Below are positions 7,310 to 13,626 of a stretch of DNA of 13,626 bases, piece after piece; the stretch's first letter is position 1, and every line of letters starts with the position of its first letter. Origin of the DNA: an uncultured Rhodanobacter sp. (GTDB lineage Bacteria; Pseudomonadota; Gammaproteobacteria; Xanthomonadales; Rhodanobacteraceae); the NCBI GenBank assembly GCA_903827735.1, contig CAIKJM010000148.1:1-13626 (forward strand). The letters are read 5' to 3'. The notes beneath the pieces were generated by a model, which saw only the letters and a program-made list of their open reading frames with translations, was not told where the DNA came from and made no database searches. The position numbers and the translations under genes were made by a program.

Positions 7310-8412
7310 GCGTGCTCGATCTCGCGCGTGCGGAAATCCGCGCCATGCAGCCTTATTCATCGGCACGCATGGAGGCCAGCGGCGGCCGGATATGGCTCAA
7401 CGCCAACGAATCGTCGTGGTTGCCTGAGGGCGACTCCGGAGCCGGTTGCAACCGCTATCCGGAGCCGCAGCCGGCGGCCTTGATCGATGCCTTGGCGACG
7501 CTCTACGGCGTGAGCCATGAGCAGCTGCTGGTCGGTCGCGGCAGCGACGAAGCGATCGACCTGCTGGTGCGCGCGTTCTGCCGAGCCGGCGAGGACGCGA
7601 TCCTGATCCAGCCGCCGACCTTCGGCATGTATTCGGTCTGCGCACGTACGCAGAATGCCGCGGTGATCGAGGTGGCGTTGCGAGACGACTTCACCCTGGA
7701 CGTCGATGCGCTGCTGGCGGCGGTGACGCCGGCAGTGAAGCTGGTGTTTGTCTGCACGCCGAACAATCCGACAGGACAGATCGTGCCACGTGCCGACATC
7801 GAACGTTTGGCGCAGGCCTTGTCCGATCGCGCACTGCTCGTCGTCGACGAGGCCTATATCGAATTTGCCGACGCCGACAGCGCGATCGCGCTGATCGATC
7901 GCTACGAAAACCTCGCCGTGCTGCGCACGCTGTCCAAAGCCTGGGCGCTGGCCGGCGCGCGTATCGGCAGCCTGCTGGCGTCGGCGGCGATCATCGCCTT
8001 GCTGCGCAAAATCATGGCGCCGTATCCGCTGCCGTCGCCTTGCGTTGTGGCCGCGTTGGCCGCTTTGTCTGCGTCGGGTCAGCAGAATGCGCGCGAGCAT
8101 CTGGCTATCGTGAGAGAGCAGCGCGACGTCATGAAGGCGGCGCTGTCCCAGCTCGCCGGCGTGCGCGAGGTGCTGCCGTCGCAGGCGAACTTTCTGGCCG
8201 TGCGTTTCGATGATCCCGGCGCTGTCTACGCGCGCTTGCTGGCCGCGGGCATCGTGGTGCGCGACGTCCGCCGCTATCCGAATCTGGGCGACGCGCTGCG
8301 CATCACCATTGGCACGCCGCAGGAGAACGACAACGTGCTGGCTGTATTGACGAGTTCGGCGATGGGTAGCAAGGACTCCGCCGACGCATTGGCTGCAGGA
8401 AAACCACGATGA
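7306..8412 (+). CDS. hisC: Histidinol-phosphate aminotransferase
   Basis: This PLP-dependent fold-type I transaminase converts imidazole-acetol phosphate and glutamate to histidinol phosphate. It has 368 residues, the normal family length. Visible motifs are the N-terminal LNANES (31-36), NRYPEPQP (49-56), the NNPTG loop (153-157), DEAY (181-184), which contacts PLP, the Schiff-base lysine K211 in TLSKAWALAG, and R219 (GARIGS), which binds the cofactor phosphate. Its ATG lies in an ATGA overlap with the hisD stop, and its own stop overlaps the hisB start in the same way, so translational coupling is likely. The last 20 or so residues (GSKDSADALAAGKPR) extend past the conserved domain. Function is certain from the family match and operon context. 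Confidence 0.96.
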   Translation: MSVLDLARAEIRAMQPYSSARMEASGGRIWLNANESSWLPEGDSGAGCNRYPEPQPAALIDALATLYGVSHEQLLVGRGSDEAIDLLVRAFCRAGEDAILIQPPTFGMYSVCARTQNAAVIEVALRDDFTLDVDALLAAVTPAVKLVFVCTPNNPTGQIVPRADIERLAQALSDRALLVVDEAYIEFADADSAIALIDRYENLAVLRTLSKAWALAGARIGSLLASAAIIALLRKIMAPYPLPSPCVVAALAALSASGQQNAREHLAIVREQRDVMKAALSQLAGVREVLPSQANFLAVRFDDPGAVYARLLAAGIVVRDVRRYPNLGDALRITIGTPQENDNVLAVLTSSAMGSKDSADALAAGKPR

Positions 8413-9473
8413 GCCGAAAGATTCTTTTTGTCGATCGCGACGGTTGCCTGATCGAAGAGCCTGCCGATGAGCAGATCGACAGCTTCGAGAAACTCGCGCT
8501 GTTGCCCGGCGTGATCGCCGCGCTGCAGCGCTTTGTCGCCGCCGGTTATCAGCTGGTGATGGTGACCAATCAGGACGGTCTCGGTACGGAAAGTTTTCCC
8601 GAAGCCGCCTTTGCCGGGCCGCAGGAACTGCTGCTGCGCATCCTCAGCTCGCAGGGCATTCGCTTTCAGGAAATCCTGATCGACCGCAGCTTTCCGTATC
8701 AGCATCTCGATACCCGCAAGCCCGGCGTCGGCATGATGCGTCATTACCTCGCCAGCGACGACTGGAGCCGCGCGGCGTCGGCGATGGTTGGCGACCGCGA
8801 GACCGATCTGCAGTTTGCCCAGAACATGGGCGTCCGAGGTTGCCGCGTGGGCCCCGCGGGCATCGGCTGGGACGCGATTGCGCACCAGCTGCTCGACGCG
8901 CCGCGTACGGCCAGCGTGGTGCGTAACACCAAGGAAACCCGTATCACCGTCAACGTCGACCTGGATCGCGTCGCCGATCCGCGGGTGCATACCGGCCTGG
9001 GCTTTTTCGATCACATGCTGGAGCAGATCGGCAAGCACGGCGGCTTTGCGCTGGCGCTTCGCTGCGAGGGCGATACGCATATCGACGAACACCACACGAT
9101 GGAAGATTCCGCGCTCGCTTTGGGTCAAGCGCTGAAACAGGCGCTCGGTGACAAGCGCGGCATCGGCCGCTACGGCTTCACCCTGCCGATGGACGAGTCG
9201 CGCGCGGTCGCTGCGCTGGATCTGTCCGGACGTCCGTACTTTGTCTTCGAAGGCAGCTTTCCGCGCGAGCGTGTGGGCGACATGCCGACCGAGCTGGTGC
9301 CGCATTTTTTCCGCTCCGTCTGCGAGACGCTGGGTGCGAACCTGCATCTGAGCGTGCAGGGCGACAACGCGCACCACATGGTCGAAGGCTGCTTCAAGGT
9401 GTTTGCGCGCACCCTGCGTCAGGCCATTCGACGCGAAGGCAGCGAACTGCCCAGCACCAAGGGTACGCTTTGA
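8409..9473 (+). CDS. hisB: Bifunctional histidinol-phosphatase / imidazoleglycerol-phosphate dehydratase
   Basis: This 354-residue fusion carries out two non-consecutive steps. The N-terminal HAD domain (about 1-165) is the histidinol phosphatase, with the nucleophile motif VDRDG (D9, D11), T53, K104 and GDRETD (D129, D133). The C-terminal domain (about 171-354) is the manganese-dependent IGP dehydratase, with HHTMED (228-233), DNAHHMVE (319-326) and the terminal PSTKGTL. It closely follows E. coli HisB in length and order. The oddity is the loop before K104: where E. coli has the zinc ligands of a C-x-H...C-x-C loop, this protein reads IDRSFPYQHLDTRKP (91-105), with no cysteines. The start is in an ATGA overlap with hisC. 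The stop overlaps the hisH start codon by 1 nt (TGATG). Confidence 0.97.
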   Translation: MSRKILFVDRDGCLIEEPADEQIDSFEKLALLPGVIAALQRFVAAGYQLVMVTNQDGLGTESFPEAAFAGPQELLLRILSSQGIRFQEILIDRSFPYQHLDTRKPGVGMMRHYLASDDWSRAASAMVGDRETDLQFAQNMGVRGCRVGPAGIGWDAIAHQLLDAPRTASVVRNTKETRITVNVDLDRVADPRVHTGLGFFDHMLEQIGKHGGFALALRCEGDTHIDEHHTMEDSALALGQALKQALGDKRGIGRYGFTLPMDESRAVAALDLSGRPYFVFEGSFPRERVGDMPTELVPHFFRSVCETLGANLHLSVQGDNAHHMVEGCFKVFARTLRQAIRREGSELPSTKGTL

Positions 9474-10063
9474 TGAGCGTGGTGCTGGTCGATGCCGGTG
9501 GTACCAATATCGGTTCGGTGCGCTATGCGCTGCAGCGCCTGGGCGCGGATGCCCAGCTGACCTCGGACGCGGCGACGATTCGTGCGGCCGACAAGGTGAT
9601 TCTCCCCGGCGTCGGTGCCGCAGGTCCGGGCATGGCGCGCCTGCGCGAGCTGAATCTGGTCGAGGTGATACGCAACCTGACCCAGCCCGTGCTCGGCGTG
9701 TGTCTGGGCATGCAGCTGCTTTGCACCCATTCGGAAGAGGGCGATACCGACTGTCTCGGCGTCGTTCCCGCCGTCGTGCGCCGTTTCGACGATATGCCCG
9801 GACTGCGCGTGCCGCACATGGGTTGGAACCGCCTGGTCGGTTGCCAACCTCACGCGCTGCTGGCAGGGCTTGGCGACGACGACAGCGCTTATTTCGTGCA
9901 TAGCTATGCGGTGCCAACCGGCGATTATAGCCTGGCGACGGCCGACTTTGGCGGCGAGTTTTCGGCGGTGGTCGCCAACCATAATTTTCATGGCATGCAG
10001 TTTCATCCCGAGCGCTCCGCCGCCGTGGGTGCCAAGCTGCTCAAGAATTTCCTCAGCCTGTGA
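9473..10063 (+). CDS. hisH: Imidazole glycerol phosphate synthase, glutaminase subunit
   Basis: HisH hydrolyses glutamine and channels ammonia to HisF, giving imidazoleglycerol phosphate and AICAR. It is a class I glutamine amidotransferase of 196 residues, the standard length. The catalytic triad is intact: C77 in GVCLGMQLL, and H178/E180 in QFHPE. The oxyanion strand PGVG (45-48) is present. The ATG at 9473 shares one base with the hisB stop; a TTG three bases earlier is an unlikely alternative. Its partner hisF lies two genes downstream. The hisA GTG overlaps its end by 4 nt. Confidence 0.97.
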   Translation: MSVVLVDAGGTNIGSVRYALQRLGADAQLTSDAATIRAADKVILPGVGAAGPGMARLRELNLVEVIRNLTQPVLGVCLGMQLLCTHSEEGDTDCLGVVPAVVRRFDDMPGLRVPHMGWNRLVGCQPHALLAGLGDDDSAYFVHSYAVPTGDYSLATADFGGEFSAVVANHNFHGMQFHPERSAAVGAKLLKNFLSL

Positions 10064-10803
10064 GTACGCAAGCCGTGAGTTTGAACGTGATTCCCGCCAT
10101 CGACCTGCGCGGCGGCAAGGTGGTGCGCCTGAAGCAGGGCGACTACGCGCAGCAGACCACGTACGAAGCCGACCCGCGCGAGCTGGCTCAGCGCTATGCG
10201 GCGGCAGGCGCCCAGTGGCTGCATCTGGTCGACCTGGACGGTGCGCGCTCCGGCAGTCTCGATAACCTCGCCGTGATCGAATCGATCGCCGCTGACGGCA
10301 TGCGGATTCAGGCCGGCGGCGGCGTGCGCGGCGAGGACGACCTGACGCGCCTGTTCAGCGCAGGCGTGAGTCGCGTGGTGCTCGGCAGCGTAGCCATTCG
10401 CGACCCCGAACTCGTCGCCGACTGGCTGACCCGCTACGGCGCCGAACAGCTGACTATCGCGCTCGACACGCGTCAGGTCGATGGCCGCTGGGCGCTGCCC
10501 AGCGCCGGCTGGACCGAGATGGAAACGCGCACGCTGGACGAGCTGGCGCCGTGGTACGCGGGCAAGGGCGCACGGCATCTGCTGTGTACGGATATCGACC
10601 GCGACGGCATGCTGGCCGGCTTCAATCTCGATCTGTATCGCCACCTGGCAGAAACGGTTCCGCATTTGGCCGTCCAGGCGTCCGGCGGCGTGCGCTCGCT
10701 GGACGATATTCGCGCGGCGCGCGAAGCGGGTGCGAAGGGCGTAATACTCGGCCGCGCGTTGCTCGAAGCGCGGTTCACCATCGAAGAGGCCTTGGCATGC
10801 TGA
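10060..10803 (+). CDS. hisA: ProFAR isomerase (phosphoribosylformimino-AICAR-P isomerase)
   Basis: This is a beta/alpha-barrel enzyme of 247 residues that converts ProFAR to PRFAR by an Amadori rearrangement. The expected half-barrel phosphate loops and catalytic aspartates are visible: D15 in IPAIDLRGGKVV (general base), D136 in TIALDTRQV (general acid), AGGGVR (85-90) and ASGGVRSLDD (207-216), with TDIDRDGML at 177-185. The start is a GTG within a GTGA overlap with hisH; another GTG at 10075 would drop five residues. The hisF start lies 7 nt inside its 3' end, so the two barrel enzymes are tightly coupled. Confidence 0.97.
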   Translation: MSTQAVSLNVIPAIDLRGGKVVRLKQGDYAQQTTYEADPRELAQRYAAAGAQWLHLVDLDGARSGSLDNLAVIESIAADGMRIQAGGGVRGEDDLTRLFSAGVSRVVLGSVAIRDPELVADWLTRYGAEQLTIALDTRQVDGRWALPSAGWTEMETRTLDELAPWYAGKGARHLLCTDIDRDGMLAGFNLDLYRHLAETVPHLAVQASGGVRSLDDIRAAREAGAKGVILGRALLEARFTIEEALAC

Positions 10804-11567
10804 GCCGTCGACTTATCCCGTGCCTCGACGTGCGCGATGGGCAGGTAGTCAAGGGCGTGCAGTTTCGCGACCACGTCGTGATGGGCGAAATCGTCGATCT
10901 GGCGCTGCGCTATCGCGACGAGGGGGCGGACGAGCTGGTGTTTTACGACATCACCGCCAGCCCCGAAGGTCGCAGCGTCGATCGCGGCTGGGTCGAGCGG
11001 GTGGCGCGCGTGATCGACATCCCGTTCTGCGTCGCCGGCGGCATTCGATCGGTGGATGAAGCGCGCGCGGTACTGCACGCCGGTGCCGACAAGATTTCGG
11101 TGAACTCGCCCGCGCTAGAGCGCCCGGCGTTGATCGACGAACTGGCCGCCGCGTTCGGCGTGCAGTGCGTGGTGGTCGGCATCGACTCGCTGCGCGATGC
11201 GGACGGCGAATGGCACGTGCGGCAATACACGGGTGATCCCGACAAGACCCAGGCGCTTTCGCGCCGAACGCTGGACTGGATGATCGAAGCGCAGCAGCGC
11301 GGCGCCGGCGAGATCGTGCTCAACTGCATGGGCAGCGACGGCGTGCGCAAAGGTTACGATCTTGAGCAGCTTTCCGTGGCGCGTGCGGTATGCCACGTGC
11401 CGCTGGTCGCTTCCGGTGGCGCGGGTAGGCCCGAGCACTTCCGCGATGCCTTTATTGAGGCCGACGTCGATGGCGCCTTGGCCGCCAGCGTGTTTCACTC
11501 CGGCGCCATCGCCATTCCCGAACTCAAACAGTATCTGCGCGCCGAAGGTGTTGCGGTACGTTTGTAA
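10797..11567 (+). CDS. hisF: Imidazole glycerol phosphate synthase, cyclase subunit
   Basis: HisF forms the cyclase barrel that uses ammonia from HisH to turn PRFAR into imidazoleglycerol phosphate and AICAR. It has 256 residues, the normal size. The two catalytic aspartates are D11 (IPCLDVRDGQVVKG) and D130 (VVGIDS). Phosphate-binding loops VAGGIRS (79-85) and ASGGAGRPEHF (205-215) and the active-site segment NCMGSDGVRKGYDL (176-189) are present. The ATG at 10797 overlaps hisA by 7 nt. The stop at 11565-11567 ends the overlapping gene chain, and a 168-bp gap with a REP-like hairpin separates it from hisI. Confidence 0.97.
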   Translation: MLSRRLIPCLDVRDGQVVKGVQFRDHVVMGEIVDLALRYRDEGADELVFYDITASPEGRSVDRGWVERVARVIDIPFCVAGGIRSVDEARAVLHAGADKISVNSPALERPALIDELAAAFGVQCVVVGIDSLRDADGEWHVRQYTGDPDKTQALSRRTLDWMIEAQQRGAGEIVLNCMGSDGVRKGYDLEQLSVARAVCHVPLVASGGAGRPEHFRDAFIEADVDGALAASVFHSGAIAIPELKQYLRAEGVAVRL

Positions 11568-11624
11568 GTATTGAGCTGGGAAGAGCGATGAAGCGTCAAC
11601 CTCGAACTCCGTCCTCAAAACCCC

Positions 11625-11668
11625 GTTCTCACTGAGCGTAACTCGCATGCCGAGTGGAGTCGAAGTGC
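11625..11668. repeat. REP-like intergenic palindromic repeat
   Basis: The inner stem ACTCG (11641-11645) and CGAGT (11651-11655) has a 5-nt loop. Outer arms CACT (11630-11633) and AGTG (11664-11667) can also pair. The framing words CTGAGCGTA and GAGTCGAAG are those I associate with a dispersed palindromic repeat family common in Xanthomonadaceae intergenic DNA, though I cannot compare it with a genome here. Only one copy is in the window. Within an operon such a hairpin could stabilise the upstream mRNA or reduce read-through into hisI. Confidence 0.55.
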
Positions 11669-11725
11669 ATGCCGGCGCAACCCCGCACTCACGGCCAAGG
11701 CCCGACCGATGCCACACGCTCGAAC

Positions 11726-11730
11726 AGGAA
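11726..11730 (+). promoter_or_regulatory. Ribosome-binding site of hisI
   Basis: AGGAA lies 5 nt before the ATG at 11736 and supports that start. An in-frame ATG at 11709 has AAGG 8 nt upstream and would add nine residues, so it cannot be excluded. Confidence 0.55.
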
Positions 11731-11735
11731 TATCA

Positions 11736-12377
11736 ATGACCAACGATCCCAACACTGACCTGAGCCGCCTCGACTGGGCCAAGGGCGACGGCTTGCTCCC
11801 CGCCATCGTGCAGCACTGGCACAGCGGTGAAGTGCTGATGCTCGGCTATATGAATGCCGAAGCGCTGGCGCACACGCAGGCCAGCGGCCACGTCACGTTC
11901 TTCAGCCGAAGCAAGCAGCGCCTTTGGACCAAGGGCGAAAGCTCCGGCCACGTGCTTGCCATCAAATCCATCCGCATCGACTGCGACGCCGACACCTTGC
12001 TGGTCCAGGCCCAGCCGCACGGCCCTACCTGTCATGAGGGAACATCCAGCTGCTTCGGCGACAGCGCCGACGTACGCCCCCCGCTGGGCTTCCTGGCCGA
12101 ACTCGACGCGCTCGTCGCACAACGCCACGCCGAACGTCCCGAAGGCAGCTACACCACCAGCCTGTTCGAAGGCGGCATCCGCCGCATGGCGCAGAAAGTC
12201 GGCGAAGAAGGTGTCGAGACGGCACTGGCCGCCGTCGTGCAGGACGATGCCGAACTGCTCGGTGAGTCGGCCGACCTGATCTTTCATCTCACGGTGGTAT
12301 TGCGGGCACGCGGACTATCGCTGGCCGATGTGGCGGCGTTGTTGGCCGAGCGGCATTGCGTGCGTGTCGGGCACTGA
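11736..12377 (+). CDS. hisI: Bifunctional phosphoribosyl-AMP cyclohydrolase / phosphoribosyl-ATP pyrophosphatase
   Basis: This HisIE fusion of 213 residues performs steps two and three: pyrophosphate removal from PR-ATP (HisE part) and ring opening of PR-AMP (HisI part). The cyclohydrolase domain (about 12-118) has FFSRSKQRLWTKGE (55-68), the metal-binding DCDAD (82-86) and the cysteines C99 and C106 in GPTCHEGTSSCFGD. The pyrophosphohydrolase domain (about 137-213) has QKVGEEGVETALAA (153-166) and ESADLIFHL (177-185). Length and order match the fused enterobacterial enzyme (203 residues in E. coli). It is the last his gene and is separated from hisF by a gap with a REP-like element, so its expression could differ from the upstream genes. 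Codon use looks like that of its neighbours. Confidence 0.96.
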   Translation: MTNDPNTDLSRLDWAKGDGLLPAIVQHWHSGEVLMLGYMNAEALAHTQASGHVTFFSRSKQRLWTKGESSGHVLAIKSIRIDCDADTLLVQAQPHGPTCHEGTSSCFGDSADVRPPLGFLAELDALVAQRHAERPEGSYTTSLFEGGIRRMAQKVGEEGVETALAAVVQDDAELLGESADLIFHLTVVLRARGLSLADVAALLAERHCVRVGH

Positions 12378-12520
12378 GAAAAACATTGAAAGTTAGCGGC
12401 TGCAATTCGATCAAACTCAATTAGATGGTTTTGAGCGTCTGTGTTCGGCCATTACCGGTCAGTCGTCATATCTATCAGGTATCCCAACAGCGCCCATTGA
12501 AAGCTCCTGACAAGAACAGT
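12378..12520. other. Convergent intergenic region after the his operon
   Basis: This 143-bp gap is richer in A/T than its surroundings and lies between the convergent hisI and ABC permease genes. It should hold the operon terminator, but I find only a weak 5-bp hairpin (CTCAA 12416-12420 with TTGAG 12431-12435) without a T-tract. On the minus strand it includes the short ORF at 12459-12497. Confidence 0.4.
12459..12497 (-). CDS. Very short ORF (12 codons) with a strong ribosome-binding site
   Basis: AGGAG (plus-strand CTCCT at 12504-12508) lies exactly 6 nt before an ATG at 12497, directly after the permease stop. The frame gives only MGAVGIPDRYDD before a TGA. I do not recognise the peptide. 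It may be the start of a lost downstream gene in a decaying ABC-transporter operon, or chance. Whether it is translated into anything useful is unknown. Confidence 0.2.
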   Translation of the reverse strand: MGAVGIPDRYDD

Positions 12521-13626
12521 TCAAACGCTTCTCGTCGCCACTACCGGCGGCACATTGGAAGCGCGTCGTGCCGGTACCAGCACGGCAAGCTGGCCGAGCA
12601 CGAGTACCGCCAGCATACTCACCAGCACGTAGGTCAGAGGTAGCTGGTCCATTTCGTAGTGGGTGATTAGCCACAGGTTGAGGCCGATTGCCAGCACGAT
12701 GCCGAGCACGGCACCGCCGACGGCGATGATCAGGTTCTCTGCCTGAAAGTAGCGCAGAATGTCGCGCTTGCGCGCACCGAGCGCGCGACGGACACCGATC
12801 TGACGCTGGCGCTGGCCTACCCAAAAACTGGTCAGACCAACGATGCCCGCGGCAGTGATTCCGAGCAGGATCAGGCACACCACTCCCATCAAGGTGGCCA
12901 TGCCACATCGCCAGCATAGGCGCGTGCGCGAATCTCAGAAAACGTGCGAATGCCATCCTCCTCGTCGATTGCCCGCAACGGGTCCGCGGCGAACAACGCC
13001 ATCCGTGCGGCGCGCATGGCGGCTTGCTCGCGACCTGGCTTCGCACGCACGGCATATTGGGTAGTGTGGTAATCCCGCCTTAACGGTTCGATCAAAGAGT
13101 TATAGGCAGGAACGTCGCCATCGGCACCACCCACGTGAGGTGTCTGCAAGCGCCCGACAATGCCGATGATGGTAGTGGGCGCTGCGCCGATGTTGAGATA
13201 GATCACCTTGCCTAAGGCATCACCGTGCGGGTACAGCTTGTCCGCCACCGCTTTGCTCACAATGACAGCCACTGGCTCCTCGCTACTGCGGAAGCCTACA
13301 TGACGTACATCGGCGGCGGTAAAAACGCGCCCGGCAATCAGCCGAAGTCCCAGGGTCGATACTATTTGTTCGTCGCCGGTATAAAAGGCGACCTCCGTCG
13401 TCGCCTTTTGCTGATCAGGTTTGAGGTAAATGCCGTTGTACGATCCATTATTGGTCAATGGCAACGCTCGGACCGGCGTCACCGATGCCACCTCCGGCAG
13501 CTTGCTTAGGACAGCAAGATCATCACGCTGCATCGCGTCGAGTTTTTCCACGCTGGCCGGATCAGTCCCATTGGGCGCGTTCGCCCAACGCTGCTGGATC
13601 AGGAACAGTTATCGAGCAACATGCCG
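12521..13626 (-). pseudogene. MacB/FtsX-type ABC transporter permease, frameshifted (5' end beyond window)
   Basis: The sequence encodes the C-terminal part of a MacB-like ABC permease with an extracytoplasmic core domain and an FtsX domain. The core (13551-12889 frame) includes ASVTPVRALPLTNNGSYNG, TLGLRLIAGRVFTAADV and VIVSKAVADKLYPHGDALGK. The other frame (12901-12521) gives three membrane helices and motifs such as RQRQIGVRRALGARKRDILR, ending in VPPVVATRSV, typical of the family. The frames meet at 12906/12907: adding one base there restores ...AYAGDRGMATLMG..., the usual family sequence. A second break lies near 13608-13611, where a TAA interrupts the frame; one extra base would give GMLLDNLFLIQQRWA. 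The gene is therefore annotated as a pseudogene, though sequencing error could explain both breaks. An ATPase partner is not in the window. The substrate is unknown. Confidence 0.8.

Larger units (their letters stand above)
11568..11735 (+). other. hisF-hisI intergenic gap with a tiny ORF
   Basis: This 168-bp gap is the largest inside the operon. It contains the REP-like hairpin annotated separately. It also has a 15-codon ORF (11588-11635, MKRQPRTPSSKPRSH) preceded by the purine-rich GGGAAGAG, whose stop lies in the left arm of the repeat. I see no convincing internal promoter. The little ORF may be chance. Confidence 0.4.

Noticed and set aside
8274..9917. Minus-strand open frame of 547 codons opposite hisC, hisB and hisH
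   Set aside because: It lies antisense to three genes with full catalytic motifs; its translation is Arg/His/Ala-rich low-complexity sequence, as expected of shadow frames in GC-rich codon usage.
12411..12440. Possible terminator of the his operon (CTCAA...TTGAG hairpin)
   Set aside because: The stem is only 5 bp, the loop 10 nt, and no run of T follows on either strand.

Overview
This is a GC-rich chromosomal window. It most likely comes from a gammaproteobacterium of the Xanthomonadales/Lysobacterales, perhaps a Rhodanobacteraceae such as Dyella, Luteibacter or Rhodanobacter. The reasons are a TrpR-like regulator placed directly before an uninterrupted hisGDCBHAFI operon, a fused HisB whose zinc-binding loop is missing (as I recall for Xanthomonas HisB), a MacB-like ABC permease typical of the group, and a short palindromic repeat of a Xanthomonadaceae-like kind. 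The taxonomic call is inference.

Left third (1-4442, minus strand), read in the direction of transcription: an OmpR-family response regulator (4442-3744), its histidine kinase (3751-2393, overlapping by 8 nt), an RND periplasmic adaptor (2247-1063) and a CzcA/CusA-like RND pump that runs off the left edge (1039 to below 1). It looks like a self-regulated efflux locus. No outer-membrane channel gene is visible, and the substrate cannot be read from the visible part.

Middle (4443-12377, plus strand): a divergent intergenic region carries a plausible sigma-70 promoter (4598-4626) and an 18-bp imperfect palindrome (4636-4653) that closely resembles the E. coli trp operator. Next come a 112-residue TrpR-family regulator and all eight his genes, covering every step from PRPP and ATP to histidine. 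The genes are almost all joined by 1-7 nt overlaps. The two exceptions are hisG-hisD (56 bp) and hisF-hisI (168 bp, holding the REP-like hairpin). There is no histidine-rich leader peptide or attenuator, so control by the TrpR-like protein is the obvious hypothesis.

Right end (12378-13626): a 143-bp gap with no clear terminator, then a convergent minus-strand MacB/FtsX-type ABC permease. It appears to carry two separate single-base frameshifts and is annotated as a pseudogene, subject to sequencing error. A 12-codon ORF with a very good ribosome-binding site lies just after it.

I see no clearly new biological system. The most distinctive element is the TrpR-paralogue/trp-like-operator switch in front of histidine biosynthesis. 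No CRISPR, tRNA, rRNA, IS or phage features were seen.
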